This document shows, piece after piece, positions 55,402 to 64,000 of a DNA stretch of 64,000 bases. Location: NCBI GenBank assembly GCA_017447265.1, contig JAFSOA010000006.1, forward strand, positions 156,006 to 220,005, given 5' to 3'. A program made the translations under genes and the position numbers. The DNA comes from Bacteroidales bacterium. GTDB lineage: Bacteria > Bacteroidota > Bacteroidia > Bacteroidales > UBA932. The stretch's first letter is position 1; every line of letters starts with the position of its first letter. The notes under the pieces are model-generated. The model was given only the letters and a program-made list of their open reading frames with translations. It was not told the origin of the DNA and ran no database searches.

Positions 55402-57414
55402 ATGACTTTCCAAGAAGAAATACTGGCGGGAATCCCCGCTGAACTGCCGGAGGCCAAAGCCTACGATCCGGCCATCAACCATGCGCCGAAACGCAAGGAC
55501 ATCCTGACGCCGGAGCAGAAGGTGCTGGCGCTCAAGAACGCCCTGCGCTATTTCCCCGAACGCCACCACGCAGCCCTCGCGAAGGAATTTGCCGAAGAAC
55601 TCCGGAACTACGGCCGCATCTATATGTACCGTTTCCGACCGTCGTATGCGATGTACGCCCGGCCCGTGGACGAATACCCGGCGAAGAGCCGCCAGGCGGC
55701 CGGCATCATGGCCATGATCCAGAACAACCTGGATCCGCGCGTGGCACAGCATCCGCACGAACTCATCATCTACGGCGGCAACGGCGCCATCTTCCAGAAC
55801 TGGGCCCAGTACCGCCTGGTCATGCAGTATCTGGCCACCATGACCGACGAGCAGACGCTCGTCATGTATTCCGGTCATCCTCTCGGCCTCTTCCCGAGCC
55901 ATAAGGATGCGCCGCGGGTCATCGTCACCAACGGCATGGTTATCCCGAACTATTCCAAGCCCGACGACTGGGAGCGCATGAACGCCTTGGGCGTCAGCCA
56001 GTACGGACAGATGACGGCCGGCTCTTACATGTATATCGGTCCCCAGGGCATCGTCCACGGCACGACCATCACCGTGATGAATGCGGCCCGCAAGCAGCTG
56101 CGGAAGCGCGGCGTGGCGGACACCGACGACCGCGGCGGCCTGCTCTTCGTGACGGCGGGCCTGGGCGGCATGTCGGGCGCCCAGCCCAAGGCCGGCAACA
56201 TCGCCGGCGTAGTAAGCGTCACCGCCGAGATCAACCCCAAGGCCGCCGAAAAACGCTATGAACAAGGCTGGGTGGATGAACTGCACCGCGACCTCGATGA
56301 GCTGATTCCGCGTATCCGGAAGGCTGTCGCCGGGAAGGAGGTAGTCTCCCTCGCCTATGTCGGCAACGTCGTCGACCTGTGGGAGCGTCTCGCGGACGAG
56401 AACGTTCCCGTAGACCTCGGCTCTGACCAGACTTCCCTGCACAATCCCTGGGCGGGCGGTTATTATCCGGCCGGCCACAGTCTCGAAGCATCCAAGAAGA
56501 TGATGGCGGAGGATCCGGCGAAGTTCAAAGAGGCCGTCCAGGCATCGCTGCGCCGACATGTCGCCGCCGTCAACCGGCTGACTGCGAAGGGCATGTACTT
56601 CTTCGACTACGGCAACGCCTTCCTGCTGGAGAGTTCCCGTGCGGGCGCCTACATCCTGCTGCCCGACGGCCGCTTCCGCTACCCGAGCTACGTTCAGGAC
56701 ATCATGGGCCCGATGTATTTCGATTACGGCTTCGGTCCGTTCCGCTGGGTCTGTCTCAGCGAGGATCCGGACGACCTCGCGCTGACCGACCGGCTCGCCA
56801 TGCAGGTGCTGGGCGACATCGCTGCCACGGCGCCGGAAGAGATTGCCGGCCAGATGCGCGACAACATCCGCTGGATCGACGAGGCCGGCCGCAACCACCT
56901 CGTCGTGGGTTCGCAGGCACGCATCCTTTACGCCGACTGCGAAGGACGCACGAAGATCGCCCTGGCCTTCAACGAAGCGATCCGTGACGGACGCCTCAAG
57001 GGCCCCGTCGTCCTCGGACGCGACCACCACGACGTCTCCGGCACCGACAGCCCGTTCCGCGAGACGTCCAACATCTATGACGGCTCCCAGTTCTGCGCCG
57101 ACATGGCTGTCCAGAACGTCATCGGCGACGGCTTCCGCGGCGCCACCTGGGTCTCGATCCACAACGGCGGCGGCGTCGGCTGGGGCGAAGTGATCAACGG
57201 AGGTTTCGGCATGGTCATCGACGGGTCGGACGACTCCGCCCGCCACATCCGCGAGATGCTCTTCTGGGATGTCAACAACGGCATCGCCCGGCGCAGCTGG
57301 GCCCGGAACGAAGGCGCCCGCTTCGCCATCGAACGCGAAATGTCCCGCACCCCCGGCCTCCGCGTAACTTTACCGAATATCGCTGACGAAGAACTGATTA
57401 AATCTGTATTATAA
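55402..57414 (+). CDS. hutU: Urocanate hydratase
   Basis: 670 residues, the long form of urocanase. It adds water to urocanate to give imidazolonepropionate with NAD+ as a bound cofactor. VIYGGNGAIFQNW-like (LIIYGGNGAIFQNWAQYR), MYSGHPLGLFPSH, TAGLGGMSGAQPKAG (nucleotide binding) and DIMGPMYFDYGFGPFRWVC are typical. I prefer the ATG at 55402 over 55390, because the latter is part of a repeat motif. The last base overlaps the hutH start. Confidence 0.94.
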   Translation: MTFQEEILAGIPAELPEAKAYDPAINHAPKRKDILTPEQKVLALKNALRYFPERHHAALAKEFAEELRNYGRIYMYRFRPSYAMYARPVDEYPAKSRQAAGIMAMIQNNLDPRVAQHPHELIIYGGNGAIFQNWAQYRLVMQYLATMTDEQTLVMYSGHPLGLFPSHKDAPRVIVTNGMVIPNYSKPDDWERMNALGVSQYGQMTAGSYMYIGPQGIVHGTTITVMNAARKQLRKRGVADTDDRGGLLFVTAGLGGMSGAQPKAGNIAGVVSVTAEINPKAAEKRYEQGWVDELHRDLDELIPRIRKAVAGKEVVSLAYVGNVVDLWERLADENVPVDLGSDQTSLHNPWAGGYYPAGHSLEASKKMMAEDPAKFKEAVQASLRRHVAAVNRLTAKGMYFFDYGNAFLLESSRAGAYILLPDGRFRYPSYVQDIMGPMYFDYGFGPFRWVCLSEDPDDLALTDRLAMQVLGDIAATAPEEIAGQMRDNIRWIDEAGRNHLVVGSQARILYADCEGRTKIALAFNEAIRDGRLKGPVVLGRDHHDVSGTDSPFRETSNIYDGSQFCADMAVQNVIGDGFRGATWVSIHNGGGVGWGEVINGGFGMVIDGSDDSARHIREMLFWDVNNGIARRSWARNEGARFAIEREMSRTPGLRVTLPNIADEELIKSVL

Positions 57415-58898
57415 TGCATTACATATCTCATGATCATTTGACTTTGGAAAGGCTGCAGCAGATCGTCGAGAGCGGCGAAAAGCTGGCGCTGTCGGAAGAG
57501 GCCGTAGCGGCCATCGAAAAATGCCGCCACTACCTCGACACCAAGATGGAAGACCTCGACCGCCCGGTCTACGGCATCACCACCGGCTTCGGTTCTCTCT
57601 ACAACGTGACGATCCCGGCCGAAGACCTGTCGCAGCTCCAGCACAACCTCGTCATGTCGCACGCCTGCGGCACCGGCGACGAAGTCCGCCCCGAAATCAT
57701 CCGCCTGATGCTCCTGCTCAAAGCGCAGAGCCTCTCCTATGGTCACTCCGGCGCCCAGCTCGTCACCGTGCAGCGTCTCATCGACATGTTCAACTACGAC
57801 ATCCTGCCCGTGGTGTACCAGCAGGGCTCGCTCGGCGCCTCCGGCGACCTCGCGCCCCTCGCCCACCTCAGCCTTCCCCTCATCGGCATGGGCGAAGTCC
57901 GCTACAAAGGACAGGTGCGCCCCGCCGCCGAAGTCTGGAAAGAAATGGGCTGGGAGCCCATCCGGCTCCAGTCGAAAGAAGGCCTGGCCCTGCTCAACGG
58001 CACCCAGTTCATGAGCGCGCACGCCGTGTGGTCGCTCATCCAGGCCCGCCGCCTCTCGAAATGGGCCGACCTGATCGGCGCCATGTCGCTCGAAGCCTAT
58101 GACGGCCGTATCGAGCCCTTCCTGCCCCTGAGCCACCGCATCCGCCCGCACCGGGGGCAGTTGTCCACCGCGGAGCGCTTCCTGCATATCCTGGACGGCA
58201 GCGAACTCATCTGCCGGCCCAAGGAACATGTACAGGACCCCTACTCCTTCCGCTGCATTCCGCAGGTGCATGGCGCCGTGAAAGACAACATCACCTACGT
58301 GAAGTGGGTCTTCGAAAACGAAATCAACGGTGTCACCGACAATCCGAACGTCTTCCCCGACGAGGACATGGTGATCTCGGCCGGCAACTTCCACGGTGAG
58401 CCCATCGCCATCCCGATGGACACCCTGGCCATCGCCCTGTCGGAGCTGGCCAGCATCTCTGAGCGCCGCGTCTACCTGCTCATCCACGGGTACCGCGGTC
58501 TGCCGCGCTACCTCGCCCCCAATCCGGGCCTCAACAGCGGTTTCATGATCCCGCAGTACACGGCGGCCTCCATCGTGAGCCAGAACAAAGGCCTCTGCTG
58601 GCCCGCCTCCTGCGACTCCGTGCCTTCGTCCAACGGACAGGAAGACCACGTAAGCATGGGGTCCAATTCCGCCACGAAGCTGGTGCGCATCATCGACAAC
58701 GTGGAGACCGTGCTGGCCATCGAGTTGTTCAACGCCGCACAGGCGTTGGATTTCCGCCGTCCGGCGCACAGTTCTCCGATGCTCGAGCAGATTCACGCCG
58801 ATTACCGCAAGCTCGTCCCCTTCCTCGACGTCGACACCTACATGCACCCGCTGATCATCCGTTCTGCGGCATTCATCCGGGAAAAGCAATATATTTAG
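57414..58898 (+). CDS. hutH: Histidine ammonia-lyase
   Basis: 494 residues. It removes ammonia from histidine to give urocanate, the first step of the pathway. The self-forming MIO cofactor is made from Ala142-Ser143-Gly144 in QQGSLGASGDLAPLAH. YGITTGFGSLYN, LLNGTQFMSAH and the QDPYSFRC region support it. One base overlaps hutU and hutI follows after 4 nt, so all three are coupled. Confidence 0.96.
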   Translation: MHYISHDHLTLERLQQIVESGEKLALSEEAVAAIEKCRHYLDTKMEDLDRPVYGITTGFGSLYNVTIPAEDLSQLQHNLVMSHACGTGDEVRPEIIRLMLLLKAQSLSYGHSGAQLVTVQRLIDMFNYDILPVVYQQGSLGASGDLAPLAHLSLPLIGMGEVRYKGQVRPAAEVWKEMGWEPIRLQSKEGLALLNGTQFMSAHAVWSLIQARRLSKWADLIGAMSLEAYDGRIEPFLPLSHRIRPHRGQLSTAERFLHILDGSELICRPKEHVQDPYSFRCIPQVHGAVKDNITYVKWVFENEINGVTDNPNVFPDEDMVISAGNFHGEPIAIPMDTLAIALSELASISERRVYLLIHGYRGLPRYLAPNPGLNSGFMIPQYTAASIVSQNKGLCWPASCDSVPSSNGQEDHVSMGSNSATKLVRIIDNVETVLAIELFNAAQALDFRRPAHSSPMLEQIHADYRKLVPFLDVDTYMHPLIIRSAAFIREKQYI

Positions 58899-58902
58899 CG
58901 CT

Positions 58903-60126
58903 ATGAGAAGGCTGTTCCGCAACATCGGGCTGCTGGCGGGCATCGTTCCCGCAGACATTCGCCGCAAGGAAGGCGCGGCCATGGACGAGGTCACTACGCT
59001 GGCCGACGCCTGGCTGCTGGCCGACGACGGGCAGATTGCCGCTTTCGGCGGCCCCTCCCAAGCGCTGCCGGAGGGTGTCGACGAGATGGTCGACTGCGCC
59101 GGCGGCCTGTTGATGCCGGCTTTCTGCGACAGCCATACGCACATCGTCTACGCCGGCTGCCGCGACGGGGAATTTCTCGACAAGATCAACGGGCTCAGCT
59201 ACGAGGAGATCGCCGCCCGCGGCGGCGGCATCCTCAATTCGGCCGCACTGCTGCACCAGACGCCCGAAGAGGAACTCTTCCGGCAGTCCATGGAGCGGGT
59301 GAACGAAATGGTCGCGCAAGGCACCGGCGCCATCGAAATCAAGAGCGGCTACGGCCTCAATCCGGTGGACGAGCTGAAAATGCTGCGGGTGATCGACCGC
59401 ATCAAGGCGGCCTCCCCCGCCCTGATCCGCAGCACTTTCCTGGGTGCGCATGCCGTGGGACGCGGCTATACGCACGAAGCGTATGTCGAAGCGGTCTGCC
59501 GGATGATGCCGGACGCAGCGCGCTACGCTGATTTCGTGGACATTTTCTGCGAGCAGGGCTTCTTTACGGTCGAGGATGCCGCCCGCGTGCTGGAAGCCGG
59601 GCTGCGGGCCGGACTGCGGCCGAAGATTCATGCCAATCAGCTGGCCGTCAGCGGCGGCGTGCAGGTGGGCGTCAAGTATGGCGCTCTGTCGGTCGACCAT
59701 CTGGAGAGATCGGGGGCGGCCGAAATTGAAGCGTTGCGCGGAACGGAGACGATGCCGACCTTCCTCCCCGGTTCGGCCTTCTTTCTCCGCATTCCCAACG
59801 GTCCGGCAAAAGACTACATCTCCGCCGGGCTGGGCATCGCCCTGGCCTCCGACTACAACCCCGGTTCCTCGCCTGCGGGCGACATGCGCTGGATCTGGTC
59901 CCTGGGCTGCATCCGCATGCGGCTCACGCCGGCCCAGGCCTTCAACGCCGTGACGCTCAACAGCGCCTACGCGATGGGCATCAGCGACCAGTGCGGCTCC
60001 ATCACGGCCGGCAAGCGCGCCGACCTCATCCTGACCCACCCTGGCTGGAACCTGACGAAAATCCCCTATCTTCACCACACGCCGTTTATCCGGCAAGTGT
60101 ACCTGCAAGGAAAAGCCATCCGATGA
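58903..60126 (+). CDS. hutI: Imidazolonepropionase
   Basis: 407 residues, amidohydrolase fold. Metal ligands in CDSHTHIVYAGCRD, the loop IEIKSGYGLNPVDELKMLRV, PKIHANQLAVSGGVQVG and SDYNPGSSPAGDM match hutI enzymes. It opens the imidazolone ring to N-formiminoglutamate, the substrate of ftcD upstream. Its stop overlaps the start of a small lipoprotein gene, an unusual neighbour for hutI. Confidence 0.95.
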   Translation: MRRLFRNIGLLAGIVPADIRRKEGAAMDEVTTLADAWLLADDGQIAAFGGPSQALPEGVDEMVDCAGGLLMPAFCDSHTHIVYAGCRDGEFLDKINGLSYEEIAARGGGILNSAALLHQTPEEELFRQSMERVNEMVAQGTGAIEIKSGYGLNPVDELKMLRVIDRIKAASPALIRSTFLGAHAVGRGYTHEAYVEAVCRMMPDAARYADFVDIFCEQGFFTVEDAARVLEAGLRAGLRPKIHANQLAVSGGVQVGVKYGALSVDHLERSGAAEIEALRGTETMPTFLPGSAFFLRIPNGPAKDYISAGLGIALASDYNPGSSPAGDMRWIWSLGCIRMRLTPAQAFNAVTLNSAYAMGISDQCGSITAGKRADLILTHPGWNLTKIPYLHHTPFIRQVYLQGKAIR

Positions 60127-60383
60127 AAAAGCTCATGACCTTCTTCCTGACTGGATGGCTGCTGGTCGCAGCGGCCTCCTGCGGTGCCATGATACCGCGG
60201 GATGCCACCATTATCACAGACCATGAACAGATGATGGCCATCCTTCAGGAGCATTTTCCCGATCTGTACCAGCTCCATGAAGAGGAGCGCATCGAAGTTG
60301 ATGAAATCTATTTTTATACCAACCGGGACGGAGAACCGCAATACAAAGTCTCCTTCCGCTACATCCCTGCCCATCATGAATAG
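60123..60383 (+). CDS. Small lipoprotein, unknown
   Basis: 86 residues. Lipoprotein signal MKKLMTFFLTGWLLVAAASC with Cys20, then a short acidic domain (ITDHEQMMAILQEHFPDLYQ, and VDEIYFYTNRDGEPQYKVSF). No family is recognised. It overlaps hutI by 4 nt and the following arylsulfotransferase-like lipoprotein by 8 nt, so it is translationally tied to both. It may be a partner of the latter at the membrane. Confidence 0.7.
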   Translation: MKKLMTFFLTGWLLVAAASCGAMIPRDATIITDHEQMMAILQEHFPDLYQLHEEERIEVDEIYFYTNRDGEPQYKVSFRYIPAHHE

Positions 60384-61791
60384 ATCCCTCAGTTTGCTTG
60401 TCTGGGCCGCCCTGGCGGTCCTGACCGCCGCCTGCGAAGGTATTCCGACAACTCCTTTTCAAATCACGGTCAATGGTGTGTCCTACACAGCCGACGGGGC
60501 CGTCTGCGACACCATCGACCTGGTGACGCTCTCCACCGAGTTAGAAGCGACGGTGCAGGTTTCTTCCTACGCCCTGTTTTCCCGCCTCTCCATCAACGGC
60601 ATCCCGCTGAGACACGGCAAGGCATCGGTGCCCGTGGAACGGATCGCGAAGGACGCGTTCCTGACCGTGGAATGGTCGATGTTAGGCGAAAGCGGGACGC
60701 TCTTTCTGCGCACGCTCCATTCCCAGGTGCCGGAGACCGTGTCGACGGGAACGGCCACCGCGCCCGGCGACTTCTACCTATCGTTCGTCTATCTCCGCCT
60801 GATCGAGAAATACGACAACGAGGGCCGGCTGCTTTATTACCGCTATGAACCCCACGCCATCAGCGGGAGCGACGACAACACCGGCTGGTGGGATTTCCAG
60901 AAGCATGTGGGGGATGACGGAAAGGTTTACTACAGCTACCACGCGCTCGATCCCAAATATGAGTCCTGGGTATTTGCCGGCCACAACCCGGGCGTCCGCA
61001 TCCTGCTCGACGAGCATTACAACCCGATCGCCGAGATCCGCCTGGAAGCCGCCAGGCATGTCAGGAAGGACTTTCCGCCGGACGGTCACGACTTCTATTT
61101 CTTCAATCCCCACCACTACATCCTGCTGAGCTACCTTGACCGTGAAGTCGACGGAGAGACGCTCCATGCCGCCTACATCCAGGAAGTCCGGCGCGGCAGG
61201 GTGGTCTTCGACTGGTGGAGCACCGATCATCCGGAGCTGACCGGGTGGCAGGATCCCATCTTCGCGCAGGCCGCAGGTGCAGATTATGTCCACATCAACT
61301 CCGTGGACGTGCTGCCCGACGGTCACCTGCTCTGCTCTTTCCGGCACCTCAGCAGCGTGGCCAAAATCGACCGTAAGTCAGGTGAGATCCTCTGGACCGT
61401 CAACGGCTGGAAGCCCGGTCAGGACTTCGACTTCCACGGCCAGCACTATGCCCGCTGGCATGCGGACGACAGCAGCCTCACGATCTTCAACAACGGCAAC
61501 GGGACCGGCACCACAACGCTCCTGCAACTGAACGTCGACCTCCAGACCGGCGCGGTCTCCGGAAGCCGGAAACTGATGGATGACGGCTACTATTCCCGAG
61601 CCTGCGGCGCCCTCACCTTCAGCGACGGCCACATCATCGCCGGCTGGGGCATCCCCGGTAACGCAGACCCCTCCAACCGCCTGGTCACCGAGGCCGACGC
61701 CGCGGGCAATGTCATCTTCAGCCTCCACTGGAAAGATCCGGCCAGCCCCCTCAACAGCATTCTCGCATCCTATCGCTGCGTGAAGCATTAA
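60376..61791 (+). CDS. Arylsulfotransferase (ASST)-like lipoprotein
   Basis: 471 residues. Lipoprotein signal MNRSLSLLVWAALAVLTAAC. A short N-terminal Ig-like part is followed by a beta-propeller domain with VHINSVDVLPDGHLLCSFRH and VAKIDRKSGEILWTVNG, the wording of the ASST family, and the histidine set HGQHYARW. Classic enzymes move sulfate between phenolic compounds in the periplasm; many Bacteroidota members are unstudied and may differ. It is the last gene coupled to the hut operon. The ATG at 60376 is fixed by the signal peptide. Confidence 0.75.
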   Translation: MNRSLSLLVWAALAVLTAACEGIPTTPFQITVNGVSYTADGAVCDTIDLVTLSTELEATVQVSSYALFSRLSINGIPLRHGKASVPVERIAKDAFLTVEWSMLGESGTLFLRTLHSQVPETVSTGTATAPGDFYLSFVYLRLIEKYDNEGRLLYYRYEPHAISGSDDNTGWWDFQKHVGDDGKVYYSYHALDPKYESWVFAGHNPGVRILLDEHYNPIAEIRLEAARHVRKDFPPDGHDFYFFNPHHYILLSYLDREVDGETLHAAYIQEVRRGRVVFDWWSTDHPELTGWQDPIFAQAAGADYVHINSVDVLPDGHLLCSFRHLSSVAKIDRKSGEILWTVNGWKPGQDFDFHGQHYARWHADDSSLTIFNNGNGTGTTTLLQLNVDLQTGAVSGSRKLMDDGYYSRACGALTFSDGHIIAGWGIPGNADPSNRLVTEADAAGNVIFSLHWKDPASPLNSILASYRCVKH

Positions 61792-61801
61792 ACAGCTTAT
61801 C

Positions 61802-62470
61802 ATGAATTTCTCGTTATTCAACAAAAAAATCGAGTATAGTTTCACTTGGGGGCGGCCTTTGAAGGTGCTCGGAGAAGGAAAGGTTTGTGAAAGAGACCTG
61901 GATGTCAAATACGACCAGGGGAAGGGCCGCCGATGGACGGAGGAATATGTGGGAGTGGAATTCGACAAGGGAATTACCGGGGTGGAAGCCGGTTTCCTGG
62001 AAGGGTTTCCGAACCTGGCGTATTTGGTGATTCCTTATACCCTCCGGTCCATTGAGGTAACGCCGAAACTGAAGGCCATGCTGCAGCAGAAGAATGTGCT
62101 CGTCAGAGGATGGTATGACAGTTATGGGGAGCGCTTTGCCCGGGAGAACAGCCTCGCGTTCCGCCACGCGGATATCGTCGTGGGATGGACAATCGACGAA
62201 GAACACGATACCAGCACCCGGCTGGAGATCCGCTTCAATGAAAAAGGGAAGCCCTATCGTTTCTATGATGACGTATGCTCCGGCTGGGCGGCCAGCAATT
62301 CCGGTGGTGGCACGTATGAACGTGAACTGGATGAGGATTTCTTCGTGGGAGAGACGCTGGAGAGTTTTGCCGGGTGGTTCGAGCGCTTCCGGGATGCCAT
62401 CTTGAAGAACGACGATCTCAAATACTATCTGGAAACCGCCAACAAGCGTTATTCTCGAAATAAACAATAG
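61802..62470 (+). CDS. Hypothetical protein
   Basis: 222 residues, soluble, no signal or membrane segment. Residues 58-90 (VEAGFLEGFPNLAYLVIPYT, then IEVTPKL) resemble one leucine-rich repeat, and the C terminus is acidic and helical. No family is recognised. It follows the ASST-like gene after 10 nt and runs convergently towards the phosphatase gene, with 4 nt between the stops. AT content is somewhat higher than in the hut genes. Confidence 0.6.
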   Translation: MNFSLFNKKIEYSFTWGRPLKVLGEGKVCERDLDVKYDQGKGRRWTEEYVGVEFDKGITGVEAGFLEGFPNLAYLVIPYTLRSIEVTPKLKAMLQQKNVLVRGWYDSYGERFARENSLAFRHADIVVGWTIDEEHDTSTRLEIRFNEKGKPYRFYDDVCSGWAASNSGGGTYERELDEDFFVGETLESFAGWFERFRDAILKNDDLKYYLETANKRYSRNKQ

Positions 62471-62474
62471 TGCT

Positions 62475-63113
62475 TCAAAACTTCAAAAGGGTGTCGAAGG
62501 CTTCGGCATAGCGTCGGCTGTGCAGGTCGGTACCCAGGAACGAATAATAGCCCTTTTCCAGCAGGTACCTGGCGCGCATCTGCGCCGGGGAGCCATAGAA
62601 GCCCTCCCGGGATCCCAGGTTACGCTGGAAGAGCGCCCCGGCGTCGTGCCAGCGGTCGTAGTCTCCCGGCGTCGCCCACAGGTAACGCTCGGGGTGCGCC
62701 AGAACGGGCTGGTAGCCGGCTTCGACAAGTTTTCGGATCTCATCTTCGGGGACCATTGGAAGCATCTTCTCCGGTGTCCGGAGGGGCAGCTCGATGAGGA
62801 TATGGTTGCCCTTCCAGGGAAGAAGGCGCTTTCGGGGCCATGTCTGCGGGACGAGGCGGTATTCCAGCGAAGGAATGAGCCGAAGGGAGATTCCCTTCTC
62901 GTCCAGCTCCCGCTGCAGGTCGGACGCCGCCTTCGCGACGCTTTCCTCGGTGTTGCGGTAGAGAAACGTGCTGTGGGACGTGCACACCGCCTCGCGGTAG
63001 CCCTTGCTCACCAGCCAGCGGCACAGGAACAGCGACTCCTCCAGGTCGGCGGCACCGTCGTCGAGGCCCGGAAGAATGTGGCAATGGCAGTCGTATTCAG
63101 GGAGACATTCCAT
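62475..63113 (-). CDS. PHP-type tyrosine-protein phosphatase (CpsB/YwqE family)
   Basis: 212 residues. Metal ligands of the PHP fold: YDCHCHILPGLDDGA, CTSH (the TPH position), VLAHPER and FLGTDLHSRR near the C terminus. CpsB/YwqE enzymes use manganese to remove phosphate from the tyrosine tail of bacterial tyrosine kinases that control capsule polymer export. No kinase or capsule gene is adjacent here. I start at 63113 because the promoter -7 box ends only 4 nt upstream, which rules out the longer frame. The mRNA is probably leaderless. Confidence 0.86.
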   Translation of the reverse strand: MECLPEYDCHCHILPGLDDGAADLEESLFLCRWLVSKGYREAVCTSHSTFLYRNTEESVAKAASDLQRELDEKGISLRLIPSLEYRLVPQTWPRKRLLPWKGNHILIELPLRTPEKMLPMVPEDEIRKLVEAGYQPVLAHPERYLWATPGDYDRWHDAGALFQRNLGSREGFYGSPAQMRARYLLEKGYYSFLGTDLHSRRYAEAFDTLLKF

Positions 63114-63117
63114 GTTA

Positions 63118-63125
63118 CAAAGATA
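63118..63125 (-). promoter_or_regulatory. -7 box of the phosphatase gene, leaderless
   Basis: TATCTTTG on the minus strand, separated from the ATG at 63113 by 4 nt. The transcript would begin at or next to the start codon. Confidence 0.6.
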
Positions 63126-63425
63126 CATCTTTCTGACTATCGCCAGCATCCGAAGTTGACGGCCATCCTTTCGACGACCAGCGGCAGGAAGATTTAGGGG
63201 TATCTACAAACTCCTGATCTTATCTTGAATATGATGAATGACTTTTTGAGAGGCCGGATATCCAGCAGTGCCGTGGCGGCGGCCTTTACATATGGGGCAT
63301 CCTCGCGACCATCGGCAGGGTGTAGTACTTGTGATGCCAGGAGTGGGATAGGCGCGAAAAATGGATTGTGGGATATTAATATGTTTGAAAATAAACAATA
63401 TCTTTTTTAGATGATATAATCGTTT
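63126..63425. other. Gene-free stretch, probably decayed DNA
   Basis: No frame on either strand shows family motifs or a believable start. The AT content rises sharply to the right. It may contain debris of a lost gene before the broken RhuM gene. Confidence 0.5.
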
Positions 63426-63735
63426 ATGCCTAAGAAATTCGAGATAAGAAACAGTACTGCAGAGTTCCTTATTTTTCAGGCAGAGGCTAAGGAACAGGGT
63501 GTTGAGGTTTACTAAAAAATGAAAGCATCTGGCGAATGTATTTGAGACAGGTGAACTAAAAGAAGAAGCAACTATTTCCAAAATGGAAACAGTTCAACAA
63601 GAAGGTAATCGTGAGGTGAAACGAATGGTGGTTATGTATAAACTCGATGCCATCATCGCTGTAGGCTATCGTGTCAACAGCATTCGTGCCGCCCAGTTCC
63701 GACAGTGGGCCACAAGGGCTCAGCGGAAAAACCGG
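63426..63735 (+). pseudogene. RhuM-family protein, broken
   Basis: ATG 63426 starts MPKKFEIRNSTAEFLIFQAE, the N terminus of RhuM (virulence RhuM family) proteins, and stops after 29 codons at 63513. The match resumes from about 63529 in another frame with LANVFETGELKEEATISKME, VMYKLDAIIAVGYRVNS and RAAQFRQWAT, and is then lost at about 63720. The segment between, with the helix-turn-helix-like middle of the family, is deleted, and the C-terminal two thirds are missing. RhuM proteins are common on mobile islands and near restriction systems. Confidence 0.75.
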
Positions 63736-63842
63736 GTGGGCGATGTACACGAAAACGGTTTCCATGCTGCCAGCCCTGCGAAAGAACGACTGGATGAAGG
63801 ATTCATTTCGATAACCGCCGTCGTCATTGCGTCGTCGACCTT

Positions 63843-63954
63843 GTCACGAAAGGCATCTGGGCGCCGCTTTTTCCCTTTCGTGACTGCTTTTTGGGGAAAT
63901 TTGCTGGATTCCCTGCCGCGAAAGGGATGAGATAGATGAACGGTCCCTTTCGCG
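63843..63954. repeat. Two related hairpins with CCCTTTCG motifs
   Basis: GTCACGAAAGG (63843-63853) pairs with CCTTTCGTGAC (63874-63884), and CGCGAAAGGGA (63917-63927) with TCCCTTTCGCG (63944-63954), each an exact 11-bp stem. The first is followed by TGCTTTTTGG. They may be terminators or a mobile element end. No gene is seen from 63736 to the window end. Confidence 0.6.
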
Positions 63955-64000
63955 CCAATCCAATGAGATAATGATGAGATCAACAGAATGGGTGAGATAG

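Noticed and set aside
63204-63581. 125-codon minus-strand frame and other frames at the right end
   Set aside because: They run antisense to the RhuM relic or through gene-free DNA, with no motifs or promoter.
63720-63983. Minus-strand frame of 87 codons over the hairpins
   Set aside because: The translated sequence consists of the two inverted repeats and part of the RhuM relic; no protein family is seen.

Overview
This 64-kb window is almost certainly chromosomal DNA of a GC-rich member of the Bacteroidales (Bacteroidota). The evidence is a repeated promoter pattern of TTTG, about 19 nt, then TAnnTTTG; an outer-membrane CarboxypepD/beta-barrel receptor; DUF4199, DUF1573 and PASTA-only membrane proteins; and tandem AAA+ and RhuM relics typical of gut Bacteroidota. 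The menaquinone enzyme present is MqnE of the futalosine route. Family or genus cannot be fixed from this sequence alone.

Layout. 1-2.6 kb: end of polA, a sigma factor, rsmG, rpmH, and mqnE starting inside rpmH. 2.6-5.3 kb: a tightly overlapping minus-strand operon of ECF sigma, anti-sigma-like protein, a secreted protein and two outer-membrane-type proteins. 5.5-6.2 kb: a toxin-antitoxin remnant with an intact RelB/DinJ-type antitoxin and a frameshifted PIN toxin. 6.3-13.7 kb: PASTA protein, RluD, TonB-receptor-like barrel, ruvC, serS, rpmA, rplU. 13.8-22.5 kb: a phosphatase, an aminotransferase, dacB, a divergent lipoprotein form of glutamate racemase, then exonuclease, RlmI and an RluA-family enzyme carrying an in-frame palindromic insertion, followed by a hairpin repeat array and tRNA-Cys. 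22.6-27.1 kb: membrane proteins, a lipoprotein, and a DUF4199/GT2 pair.

27.1-35.8 kb is an accessory five-gene minus-strand operon, the best candidate for an undescribed system. In order of transcription it encodes a triple AAA+ protein with only its middle ATPase site fully intact; a low-GC GT-A-like protein with two membrane helices; a membrane SH3 protein with a PARP-like ADP-ribosyltransferase domain and a visible H-Y-E triad; and two proteins that share a helix-hairpin-helix domain like the RNA polymerase alpha C-terminal domain. A divergent small gene follows a long structured leader.

36.5-52.1 kb is housekeeping: lpdA, secA, meaB, DUF1573 lipid/periplasmic protein, M16 and M28 peptidases, ferredoxin, Na/Pi transporter, ketopantoate reductase-like enzyme and deoD. 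52.2-60.1 kb is a histidine degradation locus, dcuB-ftcD-hutU-hutH-hutI, which turns histidine into glutamate and formimino-tetrahydrofolate next to a C4-dicarboxylate carrier. It runs with stop/start overlaps into a small lipoprotein and an arylsulfotransferase-like lipoprotein. The right end holds a CpsB-type phosphatase, a broken RhuM gene and paired hairpins.
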